Source: Curtobacterium sp. VKM Ac-1395 (lineage in GTDB: Bacteria; Actinomycetota; Actinomycetes; Actinomycetales; Microbacteriaceae). From it: 64,000 nt of DNA. The DNA is taken from the NCBI RefSeq assembly GCF_015350975.1, contig NZ_JADKRX010000002.1:222004-286003 (forward strand), read 5' to 3'. The translations under genes were made by a program, and so were the position numbers. Within the stretch, counting starts at the first letter, position 1; the number at the start of each line of letters is the position of its first letter. This document shows positions 48,012 to 57,730 of this stretch, in pieces. The notes beneath the pieces were generated by a model. It searched no databases, was not told the DNA's origin, and saw only the letters and a list, made by a program, of their open reading frames with translations.

Positions 48012-49424
48012 ATGGTGCGACGCCTGCCGTCCAGCCCTCCCGTGATCGCCGGTTTCAGCCCCGTGCACGTGCTCGGTTCCGGTGGGTTCGCGGACGTCTT
48101 CCTCTACGAGCAGGACATGCCCCGACGACAGGTCGCCGTCAAGGTCCTGCTCGACGAGGTCGTCGACGACCGCGTCCGACAGATGTTCCAGGCCGAGGCG
48201 AACCTGATGGCGCGGCTCAGCACGCACCCGTCGATCCTCACGGTCTTCCAAGCGAGTGTCGCGTCCGACGGTCGCCCCTACCTCGTGATGGAGCTCTGCT
48301 CGTCGTCGCTGAGTGAGCGCTACCGTCGCGCCCCGGTGCCCGTGTCGGAGGTCCTCTCGATCGGCATCCGCATCGGCTCCGCGCTCGAGACCGCCCACCG
48401 CGAGGGCGTGCTGCACCGCGACGTCAAGCCCTCCAACATCCTGCTGACCGCGTACGGCAACCCGGTGCTGTCCGACTTCGGGATCGCGGCCACGATCGGG
48501 CAGGCCGACCCCGACGAGCCGATCGGCATGTCGATCCCGTGGTCTGCTCCCGAGGTCCTCATCGACGAGTCCCGCGGCACGATCCAGTCCGAGGTCTACT
48601 CGCTGGCGGCGACCGTGTTCTCGCTCGTCGCCGGCCGCAGCCCCTTCGAGGTCCCCGGCGGCAAGAACGGGGCGTCCGACCTGATGGCGCGGATCGACAA
48701 GGGCGGCGTCAAGCCGACCGGTCGCACCGACGTGCCACCGTCGCTCGAGCGCCTGCTCGCGACGGCGATGTCCCGGAAGACCCAGCTCCGGCCGGCCACC
48801 GTGATGGAGCTCGTCCGCGGGTTCCAGCAGGTGCAGGCCGAGCTCGGGCTGCCCCAGACGCCCGCCGACGTCGCCGTCGAGTCCTGGGCCATCGCGACCC
48901 CCACACCCGACGGCGACCGGACGATGGTCCGCGAACTCCAACCGCCGAAGCGGGTCAGCCGACGACGACGCACGCGGCGCCCCGTGCAGGGCGGCCTCGC
49001 CGCCACCGGCTCTCGCAGCGTCGGCACCGTGCACCGCACCGGCTCCGCCACGCGGGCGCGTCGGTCGTCCCGGCGCACCGTCGCCTGGGCCGCGTCGCTC
49101 GCGGGCGTCGTGGTGGTCGCGGTGGCGGTGGCCGCGATCGTGGTGGTGGGCCAGGTCGGGTCGGGTGCGATCCCCACGGTCTCCGACATCCGCGCGTCGA
49201 CGACCGGGCAGTCGGTGACGTTCCGCTGGGACGACCCGGGCCTCGACGCCGGCGACACGTACGTCATCTCCTCGAACGGTTCCTCCAGCCAGCAGTCCGG
49301 CACCTCGTTCGTCGTCTCCGGGGAGCGCGGCGACCAGGAGTGCATCTCCGTCGCCGTGAACCGCGACGGCAAGACCGGCGCAGCCAGCGCCGAGCGGTGC
49401 GCCACCGTCGGGAGCGGCTCGTGA
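48012..49424 (+). CDS. Transmembrane Ser/Thr protein kinase with extracellular FN3-like domain
   Basis: 470 residues. Cytosolic Hanks-type kinase domain (about 12-275): GSGGFADVFL, VAVKVLL (ATP lysine), HRDVKPSN (catalytic loop), SDFGIA and SAPEVL in place of GTPEYM. A basic juxtamembrane region, one membrane helix (about 355-377, WAASLAGVVVVAVAVAAIVV) and a roughly 85-residue outside domain follow; that domain looks like fibronectin type III (PTVSDIRASTTGQSVTFRW) with a Cys pair. No PASTA repeats. ATG 48012 follows GGAGGGAGGAG. The Ig-like protein gene overlaps its stop, suggesting paired function at the cell surface. Confidence 0.93.
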   Translation: MVRRLPSSPPVIAGFSPVHVLGSGGFADVFLYEQDMPRRQVAVKVLLDEVVDDRVRQMFQAEANLMARLSTHPSILTVFQASVASDGRPYLVMELCSSSLSERYRRAPVPVSEVLSIGIRIGSALETAHREGVLHRDVKPSNILLTAYGNPVLSDFGIAATIGQADPDEPIGMSIPWSAPEVLIDESRGTIQSEVYSLAATVFSLVAGRSPFEVPGGKNGASDLMARIDKGGVKPTGRTDVPPSLERLLATAMSRKTQLRPATVMELVRGFQQVQAELGLPQTPADVAVESWAIATPTPDGDRTMVRELQPPKRVSRRRRTRRPVQGGLAATGSRSVGTVHRTGSATRARRSSRRTVAWAASLAGVVVVAVAVAAIVVVGQVGSGAIPTVSDIRASTTGQSVTFRWDDPGLDAGDTYVISSNGSSSQQSGTSFVVSGERGDQECISVAVNRDGKTGAASAERCATVGSGS

Positions 49425-52400
49425 TCCGTCGCCTCGTCGCCCGGCACCGGTCGGCTGCGGTGACGGCGTGCGTCTCGGTGCTCGTCGGAGCGCTCGTGGC
49501 CGGTGCCGCCGTCGTGTCGAGCGGGTACCACACGCAGCGGGTCGACCTCGGCGACGGCACGGTGTGGGTGCCCTCCGCGGAGTACGGCGCCGTCGGCCGC
49601 GCGAACACCGCGGTCCTCGAGCTCAACACGGCGATCGAGGCCTCGACCGACTCGCTCTCGGTCCTGCAGCGTGGCTCCACCGTCTACAGCGTCGACGAGA
49701 CCAAGGGCACCGTCGCGAAGGTCGACGTCGCCGACGCCACGGTCGGTGACGCGGTCACCCTTCCCTCCGGGTCGCCGCAGGTCTTCTTCGCCGGGGACAC
49801 GGCGGTGATCGGCAACGAGGACACCGGTGAGCTCTGGTCCACGCCCGCGGCGGACCTGGCCGACTTCGACGCCTCCACGAAGGCCGACCTGACCCTCGGC
49901 GCCGACGCCGTGTTCGACGCCGCCGACGACCACGTCGCCGTCTACTCGCCGCGCACGGGCACGGCGTCCCTCGTCCAGGTCGGCACCACCTTGTCGGTGG
50001 CCGAGCGGTGGGACGTCCGGATGGACCGCAGGGACGACTTCCAGGTCGCGGCCGTCGGCGAGCACGTCGCGGTGCTCGACCGCACCTCGGGGCAGCTCTC
50101 GATCGACGGTGACACCGTCGACGTCGGTGCGCGGGTCGGTGGGTCCCCGGCGTTGCAGACCTCCTCGGCCGACGGCGACACCGTCGTCGTCGCCGGTGCT
50201 GCCGGGCTCGTCCGTGTCACCCCGTCCGGGTCGACGACCCGCACCGCGCTTGCGGTCTCCGGTCGTGCCGCGCGGCCGTTCGTCGACGGCACCTGCACGT
50301 TCGGGGCATGGAGCGGAGGCCAGGCCGTCGACACCTGCACGGGTCGAGCGCTCCAGCGACTCGACCGGGTACCGGGCGACGCGGCGCTGCAGATCGTGCA
50401 CAACGGGGACACCGTGGTCGCGAACGACCCCTCCACCGGGCGCTCGTGGGCGATCGACCGCAGCGGGCAGCTCATCGACAACTGGGCCGACCTCATCACG
50501 CGTGACGACGACCAGCAGCAGGAGCAGGTCTCCGACGACGACCCGGAGGTCGAGAAGGACCAGAAGCCGCCGGTGGCGGTCGACGACGACCTGGGCGCCC
50601 GTCCGGGACGCACCACGAGCCTCCCGGTCCTGCTCAACGACCACGACCCGAACGGCGACCCGATCGTCATCAGCGAGGTGAGCGACGTCACCGGAGCCGG
50701 TGCGCGCGTCACCGTCGTCGAGGACGGTCAGCGGCTCCAGGTCGCGCTGTCCTCGCGCGCGTCGGGCACCGTGACGTTCCGGTACACGATCACCGACGGC
50801 AACGGCGGGTCGGACACGGCCACCGTCCGGGTGGCGGTCCGCTCGGCGTCGCAGAACTCGCCGCCGCGCCAGGTCCGGGACACCTCCGCCGACGTCGTGC
50901 AGAACGGGCACGTCTCGACCGACGTGCTCGGCGACTGGGTGGACCCGGACGGTGACCCGGTCTACCTGCGCAGCGCGACGGCGTCCGACCGGGACCGCGT
51001 GTCGACGACCCCGGACGGTCTCCTCGACTTCCGGAACGCCAGCGGCCGCACCGGTGACCGCAGCGTGCAGCTGGTCGTCAGTGACGGCACCGCCGACGGC
51101 CGCGGGTCGCTGACCGTCCACGTCGCGAAGCAGGGGAGCGTCCCGTTGCGGGCCGACGCGTTCCCGGTGCAGGGGTACGCGGGCAAGCCGTTCTCGGTGT
51201 CCCCGCTCGTGCACGTGCGCGGTGGCAACGGCACCGTGACGCTGACGAGCGTCTCGTCGACGAGCGGGGTGACGATCACGCCCAGCTACGACGCCGGCAC
51301 CTTCCGGGTGCAGAGCAGCGCGGTCGGCGACCACCAGGTCGAGTACACCGTGACCGACGGCACCAAGACCGCGAGCGGCGTCGTGCGCATCACGGTGCTC
51401 GCGCCGCCGGACGCCTCGACCGCGCCGATCACCACCCCGAAGACCGTCTTCGTGAACACGTTGTCCACGAAGGACACCGACGTCACCGCCACCGACATCG
51501 ACCCGGCGGGGGGCGTGCTGCTCGTGACCGCCCTCGACGGCCCGGCGCGGACGTCCGGCGTGCAGGCCAGCGTCCTCGACCAGCACACCGTGCGCGTCAC
51601 GCTGACGGCCCCGCTCGACGGACCGGTGACCTTCGGCTACACGGAGACCAACGGCCTGGCGTCCTCGACCGGGTCCGTCACCGTGGTCGAGATCCCCAAG
51701 CCCGACCGGATCCAACCGCCGGTCGCGCAGCCCGACACCGCCACCGTCCGCGTGGGGGACGTGACGGACATCGACGTGCTGGCGAACGACACCCAGCCCG
51801 AGGGTGAGCCGCTCACGCTGCAGCCCGACCTCGTGCAGAACGTGCCCGGTGACGGCGGGCTCCTCTTCGCCTCCGGTGACCACCTGCGCTACCTCGCCCC
51901 GGAGACACCGGGCAACTACACCGCGGTCTACCGGGTCGCCGGCCCGGACGGTCAGTCCGCGGACGCCGCCGTCTCGATCTCCGTGCGCGAGCAGGACAGC
52001 GCCACGAACAACCCCCCGGTGCCGCAGACCGTGACGGCACGCGTGGTCGCCGGGCAGTCCGTCCGCGTGTCCGTGCCGTTGAACGGCATCGACCCCGACG
52101 GCGACTCGGTGCAGTTGGTCGGCGTGGCCTCGAACCCGGACAAGGGCTCGGTCAGCGACGTCAGCTCCGACTCGCTCACCTACGACGCCGGCGACTACTC
52201 CGCCGGCACCGACGAGTTCACGTACACGGTGGTCGACGCCCTCGGGGCCCGTGCGACCGGGACGGTCCGCGTCGGCATCGCAGCGCGGGCCGAGCAGGCC
52301 TCGAACCCGATCGCCGAGGCCGACCACGTGACGATCCGGCCGGGCGGCTCGGTGACCGTCCGTGTCCTGCAGAACGACTCCGACCCCGAGGGCGGCCGGC

Positions 52401-55294
52401 TCACGGTGAGCAAGGCCGAGCCGACGGCGTCGGGCGTCACGGCGAAGGTGCTGCGCGGGCAGGAGATCCGCGTCAGCCCGCCGGCGTCCGCCACCCGCGG
52501 GGACTTCGCCGTGCTCTACACGGCGGCGAACCAGAGCGGCGGATCGAGCACGGCGTTCCTCACGGTGACCGTCGACCGTGACGCCCGCCCCCTCCGCCCC
52601 GAGGTCGACGACACCACCCTGGACCTGCAGGACATCCTCCGGCGGAAGACCGTCACCGTGGACGTGCTCCGGAACGTCTTCTTCGCAGAGGGCAGCACGG
52701 CCGACCTGCGCGTCGGCGTGGTCGACGGCTACGGCGCCGCGGCTCGGACGACCGACGACGGGCGCATCGTGGTGACGCTCGCCGACGCCTCCCAGGTCAT
52801 CCCGTTCTCCGTCGCCCGGGCGGACCACCCGGACATCGTGTCCTACGGGTTCATCCACGTCCCCGGGTTCGACGACGCCCTCCCGCAGGTGAACCGCAGT
52901 GCCGGCACGGTGACCGTCACGAGCGAGTCGACCGTCAGGATCCCGCTGTCGAAGTACGTCGTCACGGCGAACGGCGAGACCGCGCGGGTCACCGACCCGG
53001 GCACGGTCAAGGCGACGCACGCCGACGGTGGCTCGCTGACGGTCGACGCCTCCACGCTGCAGTTCCGGTCCGCGAAGCTCTACTACGGCAACGCGTCGAT
53101 CTCCTTCGAGGTCACGGACGGGTCCAGCGCGAACGACGGCAAGGGCCGCGTGGCGACGCTCGTGCTCCCGGTGAAGGTGACGCCACGCTCGAACCAGCCG
53201 CCGGTCTTCACCGGGTCGACCATCGACATGCAACCGGGGGAGTCACGCACGATCGACCTGTCGAAGCTGACTGACTACCCGTACCCGCAGGACCTCCCCG
53301 AACTGCGCTACTCGGTCGTGAGCCGTCCGGCCGCCGGCACGACCGCGACGGTGTCCGGTCAGCAGCTCACGGTCCGGGTCGCCGACACCGCGAAGAAGGA
53401 CACCACCGCGACGATCGGCGTGGGTGTCACCGACGCGGCGAACGCCGGACGGTCCGGGCTCGTCACCGTCGACGTCGTCGGGTCGACCCGGCCGCGCGTC
53501 CAGCCCGGCGCCGACACCGCGATCGCGAAGCGCGGGCAGTCGACGACGATCGACGTCCTGGCGAACGACCAGCCGACCAATCCCTTCCCGGACGAGCGCC
53601 TCCGCGTCGTGGCGATCCGCGGGTTGTCCGGCGGGGTGCCGTCGGGCGTGACGATCACGCCGAGTGCGGACAACTCGCGACTGCAGGTGAGCGTCGCGGC
53701 CTCGGCCAGGCCCGTCAACACGAACCTGCAGTACCAGGTGGCGGACGCGACCAACGATCCGGACCGGTACGTCTGGGGTGACGTGACGATCGCGGTGCAG
53801 GACGTCCCCGACGCCCCGGGCGTCCCGGTGCGGACGGGCGGCTTCGACGGTGGACAGGCGACGCTGACGTGGTCGACGCCGCAGGCGAACAACTCCCCGA
53901 TCACGGGCTACCGCCTCACGGGGACGAACGGCGTCGCGAAGGACTGCGGCACCGCGACGGTGTGCACCGTCACGGGCCTGGACCCGGCGTCGTCGTACCG
54001 GTTCTCGGTCAGTGCCGTGAACGCCGTGGGGCAGTCGGCGCAGTCCGCACAGTCGGCCCCGGTGAGTGCCGACTTCGTGCCGGCGGCTCCGTCCGGCATC
54101 ACCGTCACGGCGGACCGGACCACCCCGAACCGCCTCGACGTCCGGTGGAACGCCGTGCCGCGCCCGAACCGGGGCACGCCGGTCGGCAACTACGTCGTCA
54201 AGATCGACGGACCGAGCGCCTCGACGAGCAAGAACGTCGGCGCGACCACGTCGACGTCGTTCGACGGTCTGCAGAGCGGCGGGAACTACACGGTCACCGT
54301 GTCGGCGCGGAACCAGGCGGACCGCGACGGGACGGTCGTCAAGTGGAACAGCGGCAGCGGCAGCGGCACCGCGATCGGGAAGCCGGCGACGCCGACGATC
54401 ACGGCCACTCCCAACCCCGAGAACGGTTCGACCGCGGTCGAGATCGCCGCCACCGAGACCGACTGGGCGGGCGGCAGCAGCTCGCTCCGGATCGTCCGCT
54501 ACCCACCGGGGCGCGACATCCCGGGCGGCTGCTCGACGACCGGGTCGGACAAGTCCTGGTCGAGTGCGAGCGCCGAGGACACCCTCGGGAACGGCGACTT
54601 CCAGTACGTCGCCCTCGCGGACAACGGGCTGTTCTGCGTCCCGAGCGCGCCGACGACGGTGGAGGGCTACCAGGCCCCGGAGCAGCCGACCGCGCTGATC
54701 TCGATCCGCCAGCAGGACCCGGAGGCCGGGACCTTCGGCATCCGCATCACCGGCGCCACGGCGGTCCCGAGCGCGAACGGCACGGTCGACCACTACGCCT
54801 ACTCGACCGACGGACAGAACTACACGACGATGTCCGACCGCTCGGACTGGGTCGCCGACCCGCAGTGGGGAGTGGCGACGAGGGTCTCGGTCGTCGCCTG
54901 CGCGGACAGCACCAACAACTTCTGCAGTCCGCCCCTGGTGCAGGACGGCCTCCGACCGGTCCAGACCCGTGCGGCCATCCCCGACTCCTACGACGCCGGC
55001 AGCCAGGTGGCGGTCTCCGCACCACCGCCGAACGCCGGAGCGGGCCCGCAGCAGTACCGCGTCACGACCTGCCCCGTGCTGAACGTCGGCCTCAACTGCA
55101 CGACCGGCGTCTACACGCCGGACGCGCTGCCGACCGTGCCGGCTCAGGGGTCCGTCACCGTCGCTGCGATCGTCGACGGACACGAGGACGGCAACCCCCC
55201 GACCGCCACGGTGAACCCGGCGCCGGCCCCGCAACCCGACCCGCCGACCGACCCCGAGCCCGCCCCGTCCCAGCCCGAGGACCCGGCAGGATAG
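49421..55294 (+). CDS. Giant membrane-anchored Ig-like/FN3 surface protein
   Basis: 1957 residues. A basic N-terminus and one membrane helix (about 9-32) anchor it. Then comes a beta-propeller-like region (about 40-365), and an acidic linker with runs of D, E and Q. From about 385 to 1460 there are repeated Ig/cadherin-like domains marked by VLxNDxDPxGDP-type segments (LLNDHDPNGDP, VLANDTQPEGEP, NGIDPDGDS, VLQNDSDPEGG, VLANDQPTNPF). FN3-like domains follow (ITGYRLTG, VGNYVVKIDG), then a Pro-rich end with no sortase signal or second helix. GTG start overlaps the kinase stop. Part of an operon with MoxR, DUF58 and a transglutaminase-fold protein. Adhesion or wall-sensing role is inference. Confidence 0.9.
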   Translation: MIRRLVARHRSAAVTACVSVLVGALVAGAAVVSSGYHTQRVDLGDGTVWVPSAEYGAVGRANTAVLELNTAIEASTDSLSVLQRGSTVYSVDETKGTVAKVDVADATVGDAVTLPSGSPQVFFAGDTAVIGNEDTGELWSTPAADLADFDASTKADLTLGADAVFDAADDHVAVYSPRTGTASLVQVGTTLSVAERWDVRMDRRDDFQVAAVGEHVAVLDRTSGQLSIDGDTVDVGARVGGSPALQTSSADGDTVVVAGAAGLVRVTPSGSTTRTALAVSGRAARPFVDGTCTFGAWSGGQAVDTCTGRALQRLDRVPGDAALQIVHNGDTVVANDPSTGRSWAIDRSGQLIDNWADLITRDDDQQQEQVSDDDPEVEKDQKPPVAVDDDLGARPGRTTSLPVLLNDHDPNGDPIVISEVSDVTGAGARVTVVEDGQRLQVALSSRASGTVTFRYTITDGNGGSDTATVRVAVRSASQNSPPRQVRDTSADVVQNGHVSTDVLGDWVDPDGDPVYLRSATASDRDRVSTTPDGLLDFRNASGRTGDRSVQLVVSDGTADGRGSLTVHVAKQGSVPLRADAFPVQGYAGKPFSVSPLVHVRGGNGTVTLTSVSSTSGVTITPSYDAGTFRVQSSAVGDHQVEYTVTDGTKTASGVVRITVLAPPDASTAPITTPKTVFVNTLSTKDTDVTATDIDPAGGVLLVTALDGPARTSGVQASVLDQHTVRVTLTAPLDGPVTFGYTETNGLASSTGSVTVVEIPKPDRIQPPVAQPDTATVRVGDVTDIDVLANDTQPEGEPLTLQPDLVQNVPGDGGLLFASGDHLRYLAPETPGNYTAVYRVAGPDGQSADAAVSISVREQDSATNNPPVPQTVTARVVAGQSVRVSVPLNGIDPDGDSVQLVGVASNPDKGSVSDVSSDSLTYDAGDYSAGTDEFTYTVVDALGARATGTVRVGIAARAEQASNPIAEADHVTIRPGGSVTVRVLQNDSDPEGGRLTVSKAEPTASGVTAKVLRGQEIRVSPPASATRGDFAVLYTAANQSGGSSTAFLTVTVDRDARPLRPEVDDTTLDLQDILRRKTVTVDVLRNVFFAEGSTADLRVGVVDGYGAAARTTDDGRIVVTLADASQVIPFSVARADHPDIVSYGFIHVPGFDDALPQVNRSAGTVTVTSESTVRIPLSKYVVTANGETARVTDPGTVKATHADGGSLTVDASTLQFRSAKLYYGNASISFEVTDGSSANDGKGRVATLVLPVKVTPRSNQPPVFTGSTIDMQPGESRTIDLSKLTDYPYPQDLPELRYSVVSRPAAGTTATVSGQQLTVRVADTAKKDTTATIGVGVTDAANAGRSGLVTVDVVGSTRPRVQPGADTAIAKRGQSTTIDVLANDQPTNPFPDERLRVVAIRGLSGGVPSGVTITPSADNSRLQVSVAASARPVNTNLQYQVADATNDPDRYVWGDVTIAVQDVPDAPGVPVRTGGFDGGQATLTWSTPQANNSPITGYRLTGTNGVAKDCGTATVCTVTGLDPASSYRFSVSAVNAVGQSAQSAQSAPVSADFVPAAPSGITVTADRTTPNRLDVRWNAVPRPNRGTPVGNYVVKIDGPSASTSKNVGATTSTSFDGLQSGGNYTVTVSARNQADRDGTVVKWNSGSGSGTAIGKPATPTITATPNPENGSTAVEIAATETDWAGGSSSLRIVRYPPGRDIPGGCSTTGSDKSWSSASAEDTLGNGDFQYVALADNGLFCVPSAPTTVEGYQAPEQPTALISIRQQDPEAGTFGIRITGATAVPSANGTVDHYAYSTDGQNYTTMSDRSDWVADPQWGVATRVSVVACADSTNNFCSPPLVQDGLRPVQTRAAIPDSYDAGSQVAVSAPPPNAGAGPQQYRVTTCPVLNVGLNCTTGVYTPDALPTVPAQGSVTVAAIVDGHEDGNPPTATVNPAPAPQPDPPTDPEPAPSQPEDPAG

Positions 55295-55349
55295 TGGCGA
55301 CGAGCCACCCTCCCGCCACCCGACCACGACACACGAGGACCCACACCGC

Positions 55350-56321
55350 ATGACCATGACCCCGGAGCAGGCCACCTGGTTCGCCGACGTCGCCGGCCGC
55401 ATCGTGACCAACGTCGAGCAGGTGCTCCTCGGGAAGACGTTCGTGATCCGCCTGGCGGTCACGGCGATGCTCAGCGAGGGACACCTCCTCCTCGAGGACG
55501 TGCCCGGCACCGGCAAGACGAGCATGGCCCGGGCGCTGGCGCAGAGCGTGCAGGGTTCGACGAACCGCATCCAGTTCACCCCGGACCTCCTGCCGGGTGA
55601 CATCACCGGCATCAGCGTCTACGACCAGCGCCGTCAGGAGTTCGAGTTCCACCGGGGTCCGGTCTTCTCCAACATCGTCCTCGCCGACGAGATCAACCGG
55701 GCGAGTCCGAAGACCCAGTCCGCCCTGCTCGAGGCGATGGAGGAGTCCGCCATCACCGTCGACGGCGTCACCCACCGGCTGGCGGCCCCGTTCATGGTCA
55801 TCGCCACCCAGAACCCCGTCGAGCAGGCCGGCACGTACCGCCTCCCCGAGGCGCAGCTCGACCGCTTCCTCATGAAGACCTCGATCGGCTACCCGGACCA
55901 CGCCGCGACCGTGAAGATCCTCGAGACCTCGTCGGCGCCCGCGTCGTCGGTCCCGATCGCGAGCGTCGTGCCCGCGGCCACGATCACCGAGATGGCCGCC
56001 GTCGCCCGCACCGTGCACGTCGACCCCACGATCGCCGACTACGTCGCCCGCCTGGTCGACGCCACCCGGTCCGCCAGCGAGGTCCGGCTCGGCGTCAGCG
56101 TCCGCGGCGCGATGGGCCTGATGCGCGCCTCGCGGGTGTTCGCGGCCGTGAGCGGACGGCACTACGTCACCCCCGACGACGTCAAGGCCCTCGCCGAGCC
56201 CGTCCTCGCGCACCGGTTGGTCCTCGACGCCGAGGCCGAGTTCGACGGCGTGAGCCCGTCGAGCGTCGTCTCGCAGCTCCTGGTCGAGACCGCACCACCC
56301 GCCGACCGAGCCGTCGCGTGA
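55350..56321 (+). CDS. MoxR-type AAA+ ATPase
   Basis: 323 residues. Walker A EDVPGTGKTSMA, Walker B VLADEINRASPK, sensor ATQNPVEQAGTY and arginine-finger region LPEAQLDRF are complete. MoxR ATPases act as chaperones or activators, typically together with a DUF58 protein encoded beside them, as here. ATG 55350 preferred; the ATG two codons later is possible. 55 bp after the Ig-like gene; DUF58 gene overlaps its stop (GTGA). Confidence 0.95.
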   Translation: MTMTPEQATWFADVAGRIVTNVEQVLLGKTFVIRLAVTAMLSEGHLLLEDVPGTGKTSMARALAQSVQGSTNRIQFTPDLLPGDITGISVYDQRRQEFEFHRGPVFSNIVLADEINRASPKTQSALLEAMEESAITVDGVTHRLAAPFMVIATQNPVEQAGTYRLPEAQLDRFLMKTSIGYPDHAATVKILETSSAPASSVPIASVVPAATITEMAAVARTVHVDPTIADYVARLVDATRSASEVRLGVSVRGAMGLMRASRVFAAVSGRHYVTPDDVKALAEPVLAHRLVLDAEAEFDGVSPSSVVSQLLVETAPPADRAVA

Positions 56322-57730
56322 CCGACCGCCGGCCCGTCTCCACGCGCTCACGCCGCCCCTCGTCGACGCGGTCGCGTCGCTCGAGCACGGCGTACGAACG
56401 CACGGGGACCGTGGCCGGCGTCACGAACGTCCGCACCCGGCTGGTCGGCGACCGCGACGGCGTCGCCGCCGAGGCCGTGGTCGGCGTCGTCCGCCTGTGG
56501 CGCACCGCCAGGAGGCAGCTCCTCCGTTCCTGGGACGAGGTCTCGTCCGTCGTCACCGGCCTGGGCTGGACGGTGGCGGTCCTCACGCTCGTCGCGTTCG
56601 TCGTCGGGTACCGCTTCGGGCTCCGCGAGGTCGTCGTCGTGGGCTTCGCCGGTGCCCTGCTCGTCGCGGTGGCGGCCGTCGCGCTGATCGGTCGCTCCCG
56701 CCTGCTCATCCGGATGAGCCGCCCGGTGCGCCGGGTCGCGGTCGGTGACGACGCGGCGGTCACGGTGACGGCGGAGAACCCCACGCGCTTCCCGTCGGTG
56801 CCGACGACGGTCGAGGTCCCCGTCGGCTCCGGGCTCGTCGACGTCGCGATCCCGTCGATCGCTCCGCACGGCACCTTCGAGCGCGCGGTGCCCGTCCCGA
56901 CCCTCCGCCGCGGGGTGCTCGACGTCGGTCCGGTGACCGGTGTCCGCGCGGACCCGGTGGGGCTGGTCCGTCGGGAGCTCGTGTGGACCGACCGCGAGCA
57001 GGTCATCGTGCACCCGCGCACCGTCGCGATCCCGTCGACGAGCACCGGTCTGGTCCGTGACCTCGAAGGGCAGGCCACGACGGACCTCTCCCCGGCGGAC
57101 ATCTCCTTCCACGCGATCCGCGAGTACATGCCCGGCGACGACCCCAGGACCGTGCACTGGAAGTCCACGGCGAAGACCGGCGCGCTCATGGTGCGGCAGT
57201 TCGAGGACACCAGGCGGTCGCACCTCGTGGTCGCGCTCGGGCTGTCGCGCGCCGAGTTCGCCGACGAGGACGAGTTCGAGCTCGCCGTCAGCGCGGCGGC
57301 GTCCCTCGGCAGCCGAGCCGTCCGCGACGGTCGCGAGGTCACCGTCGTCGTCTCCGAGCGCACGCCGGAGTTCGCCAAGCGCGCGGTGTACGCCGTGCAC
57401 CGTCTGCCCACGGTCACCCCGACCAGGCTCCTCGACGCCTTCGCCTCGGTCGCCCTCGCCGACGCCACCCTCCCGGTGGCCGAGGTCGCCCGCATCGTCG
57501 GGACCGACACCGCCGGGATCTCCGTCGCGTTCCTCGTCGTCGGGTCCACCGTCGAGCTGCCAGCGCTCCGCCTCGCCGCCACCCGCTTCCCGATCGGTGT
57601 CGAGGTCGTCGCGGTCATCTGCGAGCCGGAGGCCGTGCCGCGCTTCGTCCGGGTGCCCGGCCTGACGGTGATGACGATCGGCTACCTCGACGACCTCCGC
57701 CACGCCCTGCACCGATCGGCCGCGGCGTGA
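56318..57730 (+). CDS. DUF58 membrane protein
   Basis: 470 residues. A 75-residue basic N-terminus, two membrane helices (about 86-125, including VAVLTLVAFVVGYRFG), a beta-rich region, and then the DUF58 signature IREYMPGDDPRTVHWKSTAK (about 267-286) within a vWA-like domain. DUF58 proteins are usual partners of MoxR ATPases. GTG overlaps the moxR stop, and the next GTG overlaps its own stop. The N-terminal extension rich in Arg/Ser is unusual and might be a kinase target. Confidence 0.92.
   Translation: MTDRRPVSTRSRRPSSTRSRRSSTAYERTGTVAGVTNVRTRLVGDRDGVAAEAVVGVVRLWRTARRQLLRSWDEVSSVVTGLGWTVAVLTLVAFVVGYRFGLREVVVVGFAGALLVAVAAVALIGRSRLLIRMSRPVRRVAVGDDAAVTVTAENPTRFPSVPTTVEVPVGSGLVDVAIPSIAPHGTFERAVPVPTLRRGVLDVGPVTGVRADPVGLVRRELVWTDREQVIVHPRTVAIPSTSTGLVRDLEGQATTDLSPADISFHAIREYMPGDDPRTVHWKSTAKTGALMVRQFEDTRRSHLVVALGLSRAEFADEDEFELAVSAAASLGSRAVRDGREVTVVVSERTPEFAKRAVYAVHRLPTVTPTRLLDAFASVALADATLPVAEVARIVGTDTAGISVAFLVVGSTVELPALRLAATRFPIGVEVVAVICEPEAVPRFVRVPGLTVMTIGYLDDLRHALHRSAAA

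Noticed and set aside
48596..53233. 1545-codon minus-strand frame opposite the Ig-like gene
   Set aside because: His/Arg/Val-rich antisense artefact without domains; the plus strand carries the continuous recognisable repeats.
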